DNA of 64,000 bases from IMG/VR virus record IMGVR_UViG_3300034283_001962, positions 1 to 64,000 of that record. One strand, written 5' to 3'. The position numbers were made by a program, and so were the translations under genes. The notes beneath the pieces are model-generated. The model was not told the DNA's origin. It worked only from the letters and a program-made list of their open reading frames with translations, and ran no database searches. Source of the DNA: a virus. Position 1 is the stretch's first letter. Each line of letters begins with the position of its first letter. Below are positions 19,938-28,607 of this stretch, in pieces.

Positions 19938-21620
19938 TTATGTGTTACATGCACCCGATTCCATTGTAATAGTCATAGTATCAGTAACAGTATAAGTTAC
20001 TGCAGTAAATGTAAATGTATTGGCAACTGTAACGTTAATACATTGTTGCAGTACACCATTTTTATATAGTTTTAAACTACCAGGCACTATTGGAGAACCT
20101 GTAACTGTAACTGACATTGCAGTAGTTGTACCAAGAACTACACCTGTAACAGATTGATTACTACTTATTGGTAAAGAACCATTTGTAATTGAGTATGCTG
20201 ATACGTTTTGAATAGCACTAATTTGAGCACCGCTTAAATTATTTACTACATAAAATATACTACCTCCTGGACCTACTGGAGGATTAGTTATACAATTGTT
20301 AACTAAAGAACAAAATACAGATCTCAAAGCTGTACTATTTGCTATAAAAGATAACTGAGAAGATATAAAAGTTCCCAAATCAAGAACAGGAGTAATTTTT
20401 ACTTTATTTGTAGAAGCATTTAAAGATACGTTTAGAGTAAGACCTGCTGTTATATCAATACCTCCTTCTACTTTATCTATAAGAAATCCTCCAGAAGGAT
20501 CAGATAAATAAGATTTTACTTTTACATCTTCACCATCAGCTGATGTTTTAATAAGAACTTTTCCAGGAACACTTACTAAATCAAAGTTAATACCAGAACC
20601 TGCTTGCACTTTATCAAGAAAGAAACCAGAAACAGCATCACCTGAGTTTAAAGAGAACTTTCTATCTGTAATAGATCCAGCAAAGTTTAGCTGCCATCCT
20701 TGACAAATATCTCCTACATTAAGAGGTGTTAATATAAAATCAGAACTAACTGATACAATAGAACTTTGAGCTACATTAGAAAGTTTTGTAATAACATTCT
20801 GCATTGCATTTTGTAATGTAACTGCGGAAGTTACACAACCCCAAGTAACAGTTGTATTATCAAAAGTAGGTAATGTACACAGTTTATTTTTTATTTTATT
20901 AACTGTATCTACTAAAGTATCTGTAGCTGTAACTGGAGCAGCAAGACAGCTTCCAATATTATTAAATGTAGGCAATATAGCACCACTACCCGTAGCTAAT
21001 GTTTTTACTGAACAGATTTGATCAATAATTAAATCAAAAGCTTGTAAAAGATTAGTAGGAGGAGAACTTACAACAAAACACTGATCCCAATCAACATCTG
21101 CAATATTTAATTTTGTATTAATATTTGAGATTTGTGTACAATACTTATTTAATACAGTATTTAACGAATCTGTATTAAGTACAGAAGCACTAGTACATAC
21201 AATAGCAGGTACTTCAATAGCATCAAATCTTGTATCTACAGTATTCTGATATGTAACAAAGGTAGTTTCTGTAAATGTATTTACTGTTGTTTTAAGTGTA
21301 CAAAACTGTTGAGATATAGATTCAACAAACTGTTGCTCTGTTGTAATAGCTAATGTATCATCTACACAATATTTGTTATACAATGTATAATTTCCTACTA
21401 CTGTACAAAGTTTTTCATCTATTTTTGAAAGAACAGTATTAAGATCATCACATGAATTTACTTGAAGACAGCTAAGATTAGGACCGCTGTAAAATACACA
21501 AGAACTATTAGCTACATTTGAAGGATCACAATCTGTACATCCGCAATTCCCGTTTTGAGAACTAATTTGTGAATAACCAAGAATTGTTATATTATTTTCA
21601 TTACAACTTGAACAAGGCAT
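19938..21620 (-). CDS. Cys-rich fibre protein, 560 aa
   Basis: The N-terminus MPCSSCNENNITILGYSQ is Cys-rich (CGCTDC) and followed by C-xFYSGPNLSCLQVNSCDDLNTVLSKIDEKLCT, close to the N-terminus of the next gene upstream (CIEYTGPDIPALGICTGDTLSQV). The two fibres probably share a virion attachment domain. The middle is repetitive helical 'LNxVLxKxC' units; the C-terminal 150 residues are beta-rich with VTGSPIVPGSLKLYKNGVLQQ, typical of phage receptor-binding or decoration domains. It is followed by a terminator. Head or tail fibre cannot be decided. Confidence 0.7.
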   Translation of the reverse strand: MPCSSCNENNITILGYSQISSQNGNCGCTDCDPSNVANSSCVFYSGPNLSCLQVNSCDDLNTVLSKIDEKLCTVVGNYTLYNKYCVDDTLAITTEQQFVESISQQFCTLKTTVNTFTETTFVTYQNTVDTRFDAIEVPAIVCTSASVLNTDSLNTVLNKYCTQISNINTKLNIADVDWDQCFVVSSPPTNLLQAFDLIIDQICSVKTLATGSGAILPTFNNIGSCLAAPVTATDTLVDTVNKIKNKLCTLPTFDNTTVTWGCVTSAVTLQNAMQNVITKLSNVAQSSIVSVSSDFILTPLNVGDICQGWQLNFAGSITDRKFSLNSGDAVSGFFLDKVQAGSGINFDLVSVPGKVLIKTSADGEDVKVKSYLSDPSGGFLIDKVEGGIDITAGLTLNVSLNASTNKVKITPVLDLGTFISSQLSFIANSTALRSVFCSLVNNCITNPPVGPGGSIFYVVNNLSGAQISAIQNVSAYSITNGSLPISSNQSVTGVVLGTTTAMSVTVTGSPIVPGSLKLYKNGVLQQCINVTVANTFTFTAVTYTVTDTMTITMESGACNT

Positions 21621-21631
21621 TATTAATTATT

Positions 21632-22681
21632 TTAAAGATAAACAATCCACACTGCAGCTACAGATGGGTCACGATTTTCATGAGCAAGACCTCCACCAGA
21701 AGTTCCTACAGTAATACCTGTAGTTGCTTTAGCAGCAATATTATCTGTTATAGGAGTAACTAAAGTAGAATTAGCACCTTGACCTTCTTGTAATACTCTT
21801 GTAGAGTTTTCATTACCATAGTTAATACTTCTTGCCCAAAATTTAGCAATAGGGTGACTATGACCTGCATCTAAAACAGGATGAGTATGAGGAGGAATTT
21901 CTGATGAAAGTAAAGTAACAAACGGTGAACCAAATTTATCACCTGTTCCATAATTTACTCCAGCTCCTTGTACAGATGGATTAACAGCTGTATCTAGTGC
22001 TGCTCCAGGAACGTTACGTACAGCTCCTACTGCTTTTCTACCTCTCCAGTCCTGAGTACCATTTAATCCATTCATCATATACCAACCAAGATATTCTCCA
22101 ATACCTCTTCCGCTATTATCAAAATTTGCTAATGGTCCAGTATATAGTACAGGAACATTTTTTGGAAAATTAACTTTAGTAGGATTAGATTGAATAATCT
22201 GAAGTACAAGACTCTGTAAATCAGTTTGCTTAACGTATGTTGTAGGTAAAGTTGATATTGCAATTTGATGTGTACATAATAAATTTACTGCAGCTTGAAG
22301 TATATCTACAGAAGAAGGATTAGAAGGAAGACCTACAAGACATTTAGCATCAAATACTGTAGGAGCTTGAGCTGTAGCATCTATTAAACTTTTAAGAGTG
22401 CATTGACTATTAATAATTACTTGAAGTAACTGATTAAGTGAAGGATTAGTATTAGGTAGTTGACAAGCAATCCACTCACAATTTTCTAATGTAACTTCTG
22501 TCGGTTTAATAGACGTACCATCAAGAGCTGCTAATAGATTTTCTGCTGTTGCAGCTTCTACTTGACTAAGTGTATCACCTGTACAAATTCCTAATGCAGG
22601 AATATCTGGACCTGTATACTCAATACATCTATCTGAACCATATTTATCACCGCAGTTTTTAAAACAATCTGGACAAGCCAT
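21632..22681 (-). CDS. Fibre/adhesin with tail-collar-like C-terminal domain, 349 aa
   Basis: The Cys-rich N-terminus (MACPDCFKNCGDKYGSDRCIEYTGPDIP) parallels the 560-aa fibre. The C-terminal half has the hallmarks of a phage tail-collar/short-fibre tip: GWYMMNGLNGTQDWRGRKAVGA, then SSEIPPHTHPVLDAGHSHP and a final GGGLAHENRDPSVAAVWIVYL, with several His residues likely to bind metal. This is probably the receptor-contacting end. Its stop lies 11 nt upstream of the 560-aa gene. Confidence 0.75.
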   Translation of the reverse strand: MACPDCFKNCGDKYGSDRCIEYTGPDIPALGICTGDTLSQVEAATAENLLAALDGTSIKPTEVTLENCEWIACQLPNTNPSLNQLLQVIINSQCTLKSLIDATAQAPTVFDAKCLVGLPSNPSSVDILQAAVNLLCTHQIAISTLPTTYVKQTDLQSLVLQIIQSNPTKVNFPKNVPVLYTGPLANFDNSGRGIGEYLGWYMMNGLNGTQDWRGRKAVGAVRNVPGAALDTAVNPSVQGAGVNYGTGDKFGSPFVTLLSSEIPPHTHPVLDAGHSHPIAKFWARSINYGNENSTRVLQEGQGANSTLVTPITDNIAAKATTGITVGTSGGGLAHENRDPSVAAVWIVYL

Positions 22682-22947
22682 TAGTATAATAGTTTTTTAA
22701 TATGAGAAATAATTTGTTTTCTTGTTGCTATAGATTCAAATGTAGCTGAGTTGTAACTCATTTTTTCTAAAATGGACTTGTAATATATAAGACTCTTTAA
22801 AGTATCTTTGCAAATTTTTTTGTCTGCAAGGTAAACAACTTTAAATAGCATACTTTTAGTTATATCGTAAATCTTTTTATTAATATCATCTTTTAGAGAA
22901 TCTATCTCTGAACAATCTTTACAATTTTTTACAAGAAATGCACCCAT
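22681..22947 (-). CDS. Unknown small protein, 88 aa
   Basis: Starts MGAFLVKNCKDCSEIDSLKDDINKKIYDITKSML. It has an N-terminal CKDC pair and a helical Lys-rich remainder with no recognisable domain. It overlaps the fibre ATG by one base and the 40-aa Cys-rich gene by 19 nt, so it is probably co-translated with the fibre and may help its assembly (inference). Confidence 0.5.
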   Translation of the reverse strand: MGAFLVKNCKDCSEIDSLKDDINKKIYDITKSMLFKVVYLADKKICKDTLKSLIYYKSILEKMSYNSATFESIATRKQIISHIKKLLY

Positions 22948-23051
22948 TTAATAAATCTTTTTACACCATTATTAATACAAGCAATACAAAGACCATTTGT
23001 AAGATTACAGGCACATCCAACTTCTTTTGCACAACCTCTACACTTTGCCAT
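22929..23051 (-). CDS. Cys-rich 40-aa mini-protein
   Basis: A short frame from ATG at 23051 to TAA at 22929 encodes six cysteines: KCRGCAKEVGCACN and LCIACI, resembling a small zinc knuckle. It fills the gap exactly between two real genes: its start touches the 182-aa stop and its end overlaps the 88-aa start. That tight fit is the main reason to believe it. Confidence 0.55.
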   Translation of the reverse strand: MAKCRGCAKEVGCACNLTNGLCIACINNGVKRFIKWVHFL

Positions 23052-23600
23052 TTAACATTCATTTTTAGAGTTAAAATTATCAAGTAATGATTTAGCTAAA
23101 TCATATAGTTGAACAGCCCGATTATAATCACACTCATTTGCAGCTGCTATTGCACCCTGCATAAAAATATAAATATCATCTAGTACTAATTTATCATCTC
23201 TTTTTATACTTTGATCACAATTTTTAATATCAGTAGATAAAAGAGCTTTTTGCCATTTATGCATTAAAGAATCAACTCTAAAAAAACTTTTTTCTACAAA
23301 ATATTTATATGCTGGAGAAATAGTAATCTTTACATTCCATAATCCATCTGAAAGCTCTGGTAACAAAGAGTAATCTTCAACACAAGTAATATTAAGAGTA
23401 TTAGTATTAAATACAGATATATTACTAATTACATGAGTATGTAAAGTAACAGGAAAAGAAGGAGGTGTAATTTCAATAGTAGGACTAACTACAGTAAATC
23501 CATCAGGGATTTTAGATATATCAGCTATAGCTAAAAACTTAGGATCGTGTGAATCAAGAACTAAGAAATCTAATATAGGAATATTTGTAGACAATGACAT
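23052..23600 (-). CDS. Unknown virion-operon protein, 182 aa
   Basis: The N-terminal 100 residues are beta-rich (FTVVSPTIEITPPSFPVTLHTHVISNISVFNT), the C-terminal part helical with YDLAKSLLDNFNSKNEC. It lies 5 nt after the M15 peptidase gene and upstream of the fibres. A structural or fibre-assembly role is plausible from position alone. Confidence 0.55.
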   Translation of the reverse strand: MSLSTNIPILDFLVLDSHDPKFLAIADISKIPDGFTVVSPTIEITPPSFPVTLHTHVISNISVFNTNTLNITCVEDYSLLPELSDGLWNVKITISPAYKYFVEKSFFRVDSLMHKWQKALLSTDIKNCDQSIKRDDKLVLDDIYIFMQGAIAAANECDYNRAVQLYDLAKSLLDNFNSKNEC

Positions 23601-23605
23601 TTTTA

Positions 23606-24034
23606 TTAAATTTTAGCTAACTGAAAGTGCATTCCATCTTGTCTTTTCCAATTACCACCCCATTCAAATCCAGCATCAGTAAAACACTTAACAAAGCCTT
23701 TGCTCAATTTTGGGTTCATATTTAATTGGTTCTCAAAAGCATTTACATCTATTGCTATACCCCAACTATGTAGTGATTGACTTGATAATCCCCTTTTTTT
23801 TCTTATATTAAAACAACCATCCCATGTTTTAAGTTCACCTACAAACTTGCGGTCTATTAAATTTTTGAATGCAATTGTTAACGGACCCACCATTGCTTTA
23901 TTACAATATATCTTTTTAGGTATTATACCAATCTCTAAATGTCTTGGAACATCCCATACAATCATATAAGTACCTTCATCATGTGTAGTTAATGGATCTC
24001 CCCACTTATTAAAACATTGCTTACTGGTTACCAT
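23606..24034 (-). CDS. M15-family peptidase, putative endolysin, 142 aa
   Basis: The core is SLHSWGIAIDVNAFEN (about residues 92-107), the HxxxxxxD zinc motif of VanY/M15 D-Ala-D-Ala carboxypeptidases, with the third ligand in DGMHFQ near the C-terminus. GFVKCFTDAGFEWGGNWKRQ is the conserved strand before it. No signal peptide, so release would need a holin. It starts after a terminator that ends the upstream head operon; read-through or an unseen promoter must drive it. Confidence 0.8.
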   Translation of the reverse strand: MVTSKQCFNKWGDPLTTHDEGTYMIVWDVPRHLEIGIIPKKIYCNKAMVGPLTIAFKNLIDRKFVGELKTWDGCFNIRKKRGLSSQSLHSWGIAIDVNAFENQLNMNPKLSKGFVKCFTDAGFEWGGNWKRQDGMHFQLAKI

Positions 24035-24050
24035 TTTTCTTGATTTAATT

Positions 24051-24100
24051 ATAAAAAAAAAAGTCGGAAGGATAAGTTAAGTTAACCTTCCTCCCGACTT
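24051..24100 (-). terminator. Rho-independent terminator after the 370-aa gene
   Basis: Minus-strand stem AAGTCGG-GGAAGG paired with CCTTCC-GACTT, loop of about 14 nt, then a run of ten T. It lies 24 nt after the stop of the 370-aa structural gene. Confidence 0.8.
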
Positions 24101-24123
24101 AGGGTATTTTTATGTGACTACTA

Positions 24124-25236
24124 TTATGGATTCAATTGTGTTGTACTAGTAGTTGAAGTTGAAGTAGTAGAAGTAGTTGTTGTTGTTGTTCTATCAGCTG
24201 CTGATTTATTAGATACTGCTCCAAGATAAGCAACAAGTACTGTTTCGATTGAAGAACCCGCACCTGTAGGTACAGCAATAATTACAGTAAAGTCATGTTC
24301 TTCTCTCATAGTGTAAGCTCCATCAAATATTTCTTCAGCTTTAATCACATAAGTGTCATAAAATGTTCCATCTACTACTAATGATTCGTAAGCTCCATTG
24401 TAACCTGCCTGACGGAATAAATGTTTATAAGTTGATTGATAACTGAAGAAATTGATTTCTAGTTGTTTGATTTCACTGGAAGTACCACGTAGAAAACTAG
24501 CTCTTTGTTTAACTAATACAGTTGCAACAGTATCGCATTTGTCATCAGTAAAAAAGTCTTGAGTTGTTTCTGTACCAGTGTAAACAAATACACGGAAGTA
24601 AAGTCTGTCATATTCTTGTGGATAAGCAGCAACATCACAAGCATTTGCATATCTATCAAGAGTTTTACCAGTTACTCTAAGAATAGAAGAAGTACCAGAA
24701 CCAATTCTTTGAAAAGTAAGATATTTATTTAAATATACATCTTCTTTAGCTTTAGCTATAATTAAATCTACAGTTGCTTGAGGATCAATATCAGTACAAG
24801 GATTACCACCACAATCGCAACAAGCTGTTTTAACAGTAACTGAACGAGTCATACCATTATAAAAACCAGCATCAATATAATTGGCATGAAGTCTGAAGGT
24901 TACTGATACATCTTCTCCACACTGTACTTTGAAATTAGAAACTTCAGATACTTGAGGAAGAATATCAGATTCAGCTACAACTTTGTACCAATCTTTAATT
25001 TTAAGTTTACCAATTTTATCAGACCTTTTAGTAGTAAGAGGTAATACACCTTCTTTTCTACCTTGTGCAAGGTAAATATAAGGTTCGTTAACTACGTTAC
25101 CAGCTGTAGCAGCCAGATAGTCCGATTTAAATATGCCAAACTGAGCGTTGTTTGCACCCAATAATTCAGTTCCACCTGAAGTAGGGATTGTGTTACCACT
25201 AGGAACAACGAACACTGTTGTTAGAGAGAAATCCAT
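24124..25236 (-). CDS. Putative head auxiliary/structural protein, 370 aa
   Basis: Starts MDFSLTTVFVVPSGNTIPTSGGTELLGANNAQFGIF. Beta-rich with a CCDCGGNPC cluster near residue 140 and a C-terminal tail made almost only of Thr and Ser, probably an exposed flexible end. It is the last gene before a strong terminator, in the head part of the operon two genes after the MCP. Likely a capsid auxiliary or decoration protein; not proven by a motif. Confidence 0.6.
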   Translation of the reverse strand: MDFSLTTVFVVPSGNTIPTSGGTELLGANNAQFGIFKSDYLAATAGNVVNEPYIYLAQGRKEGVLPLTTKRSDKIGKLKIKDWYKVVAESDILPQVSEVSNFKVQCGEDVSVTFRLHANYIDAGFYNGMTRSVTVKTACCDCGGNPCTDIDPQATVDLIIAKAKEDVYLNKYLTFQRIGSGTSSILRVTGKTLDRYANACDVAAYPQEYDRLYFRVFVYTGTETTQDFFTDDKCDTVATVLVKQRASFLRGTSSEIKQLEINFFSYQSTYKHLFRQAGYNGAYESLVVDGTFYDTYVIKAEEIFDGAYTMREEHDFTVIIAVPTGAGSSIETVLVAYLGAVSNKSAADRTTTTTTSTTSTSTTSTTQLNP

Positions 25237-25265
25237 TTGTTAGATTTTGTTAATGAAAAATAAAG

Positions 25266-25991
25266 TTATTCAGAATTTTTTATCTTTTCTGCAGCCATTT
25301 GAGCAGCAGGAATATTTTGTGTGTTTATTGCAATTTCCATTTCAGCAATATCTAAAAGTTCATCTTCTAGATATTCTTTTAATTCGCAATCAGAGTTTAT
25401 AGAAGGTGTACCATCAAAGTCTTCGTATCCTTCTAAATCAATTTTTCTAGGATATCTTAGATAAGAGACAAAAAGTTTAGTTGGAGTAAACGTTCCGTCA
25501 GTGTATACTTCAATATCACCTGAAGTTTTAGTTGTAAAAGTATCTTGATATTCAAAAGAAGGTTTGTAATTATTATTTGATAAAAGCGTGTGAACATCTG
25601 CATGTTTCACTAAATCTGAATTAACAGCTATCACTCTATCTTTACAATCTTCTTTATTTGCAAGTAGATAAGAATCTACATAAAACATATAGTCTGGTTT
25701 ACTTATTAAGCTAGCAGACCATTTATTTAGTTTTTTATCTGTTTCCGTAAGAGATAATGGAGTATCTTCAAAAGGAACAACCAGATTTTCTAAGTCCTCA
25801 TATCTTTTTTTGTTACCATCAAATCCAATTCCTAAAGGATTATTAGGATTCATCTTTTTCTTTATTAACTTTAATTGGGCTTCATTTAAAGCTAATATTT
25901 TATTTTCTAATGGTATTCTTTGATGTTGATTAGAAGAAAGTTTATTAAGACGCTGATCTAACTTATATAAAAGTCTTATTGTTGGGATCAT
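25266..25991 (-). CDS. Structural-operon protein, 241 aa
   Basis: Helical N-terminus (IPTIRLLYKLDQRLNKLSSNQHQRIPLENKILALNEAQLKLIKKKMNP), beta-rich middle (EVYTDGTFTPTKLFVSYLRYPRKIDLEGYEDFDGTPSINSDCELKEYLEDELL) and a helical end. This resembles small head-tail adaptor proteins of crAss-like phages. It overlaps the 297-aa gene by 4 nt. Confidence 0.6.
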   Translation of the reverse strand: MIPTIRLLYKLDQRLNKLSSNQHQRIPLENKILALNEAQLKLIKKKMNPNNPLGIGFDGNKKRYEDLENLVVPFEDTPLSLTETDKKLNKWSASLISKPDYMFYVDSYLLANKEDCKDRVIAVNSDLVKHADVHTLLSNNNYKPSFEYQDTFTTKTSGDIEVYTDGTFTPTKLFVSYLRYPRKIDLEGYEDFDGTPSINSDCELKEYLEDELLDIAEMEIAINTQNIPAAQMAAEKIKNSE

Positions 25992-26881
25992 TGTAAGATA
26001 CTTTCTTTAATACCTAGGTCTTGTTCAAGTTGTAACAAATGTTCTTGACCTTTTTTTGACTTTAAAAAATCTATATAATCTTCTTTAGATTTAGCTATCT
26101 CAGCATCACCTTTCATAAGACGACCACCAGAAGCAACTCTAAATATACTATGTTTAATACCTTGTTCAACTAAATCCATCACAGCAATATCTTCATTTTT
26201 CATTTGGGCAAATTGATTAAACTTATTAATGCTATTCATTCCTTTATAAGGACCAAGAACAACAGTACCTTGTTTAATAAATTGGGATAGATCAGTAAAT
26301 ACTTTTTCATATTTAGTAGAATCTGTTACAGGAAATCCAAGCATTCTTGCTACTTTTCTTGACTTTTCTACAGACATACTTCCTAGTATACCTATTGCTT
26401 TATTCTCTTCTAAATCTTTTTTGTATCTTCTATCAACTTCAACTTCTCCATCATTAACATAAAATTCAGTATCCGAAGTAAATACACCTTCTTCAAATTC
26501 TTGAAAAGAAGAAGCAATAGTTGGATGAGCTGATAACCAATAATAAGTTACTGCTAACCAAGGATCTTCTAAGTTAAATATATTATCACCTTCTGTTAGT
26601 TTATAACCATCAGTCTTTGTTTTTGAATTAGACGTAAAGTTATAATAATCAGATTCCGGACTTAAATCAAGCTTTGTTGCTTTCTCTAATCTTTCTCTTT
26701 CTTCAGGTTTATCTTCCAGACCAGTACGATACGCACCATTTGCTAATCTGTATGGAAACTTACGAACTCCTGTTGAAGGAATACGATTCTTATTGTACGT
26801 ATTTGCTAAAGTAGCCTCTACGGTTAAAGTACCTGCTGGATACTTCTTCTTAATTGAAGAAATTTTACCAATTCTGCCCAT
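25988..26881 (-). CDS. Structural-operon protein, 297 aa
   Basis: Basic N-terminus MGRIGKISSIKKKYPAGTLTVEATLANTYNKNRIPSTGVRKFPYR, then LTEGDNIFNLEDPWLAVTYYWLSAHPTIASSFQEFEEG. It begins after a 156-nt gap holding two large hairpins downstream of the MCP. No enzymatic motif. Conserved position directly after the MCP suggests a head protein. Confidence 0.55.
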   Translation of the reverse strand: MGRIGKISSIKKKYPAGTLTVEATLANTYNKNRIPSTGVRKFPYRLANGAYRTGLEDKPEERERLEKATKLDLSPESDYYNFTSNSKTKTDGYKLTEGDNIFNLEDPWLAVTYYWLSAHPTIASSFQEFEEGVFTSDTEFYVNDGEVEVDRRYKKDLEENKAIGILGSMSVEKSRKVARMLGFPVTDSTKYEKVFTDLSQFIKQGTVVLGPYKGMNSINKFNQFAQMKNEDIAVMDLVEQGIKHSIFRVASGGRLMKGDAEIAKSKEDYIDFLKSKKGQEHLLQLEQDLGIKESILQ

Positions 26882-26913
26882 ATGTAGTTGAATTTAAAAT
26901 TTGGTTTATTGTG

Positions 26914-27008
26914 AGGAGTTTAGAAATCAAATTCTTACAGTCAAGCTGAACTCCTAGAGGAGGGAGAGAGTTTCTAATAAGGTGGGAATCTGGCTAGAAA
27001 CTCTCTCC
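26914..27008. other. Two large stem-loops in the gap after the MCP gene
   Basis: GGAGAGAGTTTCTA (26963-26976) pairs perfectly over 14 bp with TAGAAACTCTCTCC (26995-27008). A second stem pairs AGGAGTT (26914-26920) with AACTCCT (26949-26955). Neither is followed by a T run in the direction of transcription, so they look like RNA processing or mRNA-stability elements rather than a classic terminator. Confidence 0.6.
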
Positions 27009-27037
27009 GGAAGGATTTATATAAAAAGCAACGATCC

Positions 27038-28576
27038 TTAGAATTGAGGAACTTCCTCAATGATAACTGTTCTTGACAAGTCTTCGATGAACACATCACA
27101 ACGATCTTCCATCCAGATTGTATATCCAGGCTGCTTACTAGCAGAAGACATACCTTTAGATGCTGCGTGACCAAGGTGATGCTGGCGACCATCAATATAT
27201 CCCCAAGTCATAGAAGGAGCACCCTTCAAACGTACTTCACGAACATTATTTTTTGGTGTACCATCTCCTGTTGGAGATACATCAAATACCATAAACAAAG
27301 GAGCTGATTTCTTATTTTGACCAAACTCAAGGTTAGTTTGAGGAAGATCAAGTTCTTTCAAGTGAATCAGATCAATACGACCTGTTTCTCTTGTAGTCAT
27401 GGCGTTGAAACCATAAGAAACCATCATATTTTGTCCAGAACCTTCGATAAACCTTTGATCAGCAATTACTGTCAAACCAGAGTTTAGAAGGTCTTCTTTA
27501 TTAGCTTGATTGAACAAGTCAAAACCAGCTTCGTTAGTGTAGATTTTAACTCTACGATCTTTAATATCTACTCTTCTATAGAACAAGTCTCCAAAGACAG
27601 TCCTTAAAAGGTTAGTTGTGAATTCACCTCTGTTATACTGTACAAGATTACCATTATCTCTCATCTTGTGATAGATACCTTTAGAAGAACGTTTAACCTC
27701 TTGCTTAGAACCACGAGTTTTAGCAGTACCCTCAACACCCCAAATCATTTTGTTAACCTTCATATCAAGCATCTTCTTTCTCATCAGAGTCTCGATATAT
27801 GGCTCCCAACGTGTTCCTACTACTTCAGATTTACCTATTTCGTTTCTTTGCATTTTAGCAAATACCATTAGATCAAGACCATCACGAATAACTCTTTCGT
27901 CAGCCCATTTTGTGATACTATGCTCAACACCAAATCCACCTGAAAGTGAATCAAATAAAGTTAATTTCTCACCAAGACGAGGAAGACCAGAAAGATCTTG
28001 ATCAAATTCTCCAATAATATTGTACAAAAATTGTAGTTCTGTACCAGGTTGGATAAATTTAGGATGAATAAAATCTGTCTGAGAATTCTCAGCAAGGATA
28101 GTAAAAGTATAAAGGAAACCTGCATTATAAGGAACAGGATCTTTAATTACAAAAAGAGCATTTTTATTATAGCGTCTTTCTGGAGTAATAACATCGTTCA
28201 TTACATACTCAGCAGTATCAAGAACTAGTTGGAACTCTTGACCATCAATACCTGGTTTTGCAAGTTGTGCAGTAGCATCAGGGATTTCAATGATCTTTGG
28301 AAACTTATAAGGAATAGTAATATCCCATTTCCAGTAATCAGTCTGTCCGTCAATATAATACGGAGTAGACTTATTAATCATCTCCATAAAATCATTGGCA
28401 TACAATGAAGTTTGAGTGTACAGAGAAATGATTTTTTTGTCATATTCTGCAGGAGATTCTTGGTGAAGTGATTCTAAGTGATTAGTATCAGTCAATTTTC
28501 CTATTGCTCTTTTGTCCATTGAAGACACTCTAGCGTAGGTATACCCATTAAATCCTGGTACTTGTTGAAAAGCCAT
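27038..28576 (-). CDS. Major capsid protein, 512 aa
   Basis: Starts MAFQQVPGFNGYTYARVSSMDKRAIGKLTD. Length (about 500 aa), position two genes after the portal and the sequence character (ITIPYKFPKIIEIPDATAQLAKPG; KIYTNEAGFDLFNQANKEDLLNSG; IWMEDRCDVFIEDLSRTVIIEE) fit the crAss-like HK97-fold MCP. Codons look optimised relative to neighbours and both flanks carry gaps, as expected for a highly expressed gene. No separate prohead protease is evident nearby. Confidence 0.85.
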   Translation of the reverse strand: MAFQQVPGFNGYTYARVSSMDKRAIGKLTDTNHLESLHQESPAEYDKKIISLYTQTSLYANDFMEMINKSTPYYIDGQTDYWKWDITIPYKFPKIIEIPDATAQLAKPGIDGQEFQLVLDTAEYVMNDVITPERRYNKNALFVIKDPVPYNAGFLYTFTILAENSQTDFIHPKFIQPGTELQFLYNIIGEFDQDLSGLPRLGEKLTLFDSLSGGFGVEHSITKWADERVIRDGLDLMVFAKMQRNEIGKSEVVGTRWEPYIETLMRKKMLDMKVNKMIWGVEGTAKTRGSKQEVKRSSKGIYHKMRDNGNLVQYNRGEFTTNLLRTVFGDLFYRRVDIKDRRVKIYTNEAGFDLFNQANKEDLLNSGLTVIADQRFIEGSGQNMMVSYGFNAMTTRETGRIDLIHLKELDLPQTNLEFGQNKKSAPLFMVFDVSPTGDGTPKNNVREVRLKGAPSMTWGYIDGRQHHLGHAASKGMSSASKQPGYTIWMEDRCDVFIEDLSRTVIIEEVPQF

Positions 28577-28607
28577 CTTATTTTAAATTTTGAAGTTAAA
28601 GTCGTTA

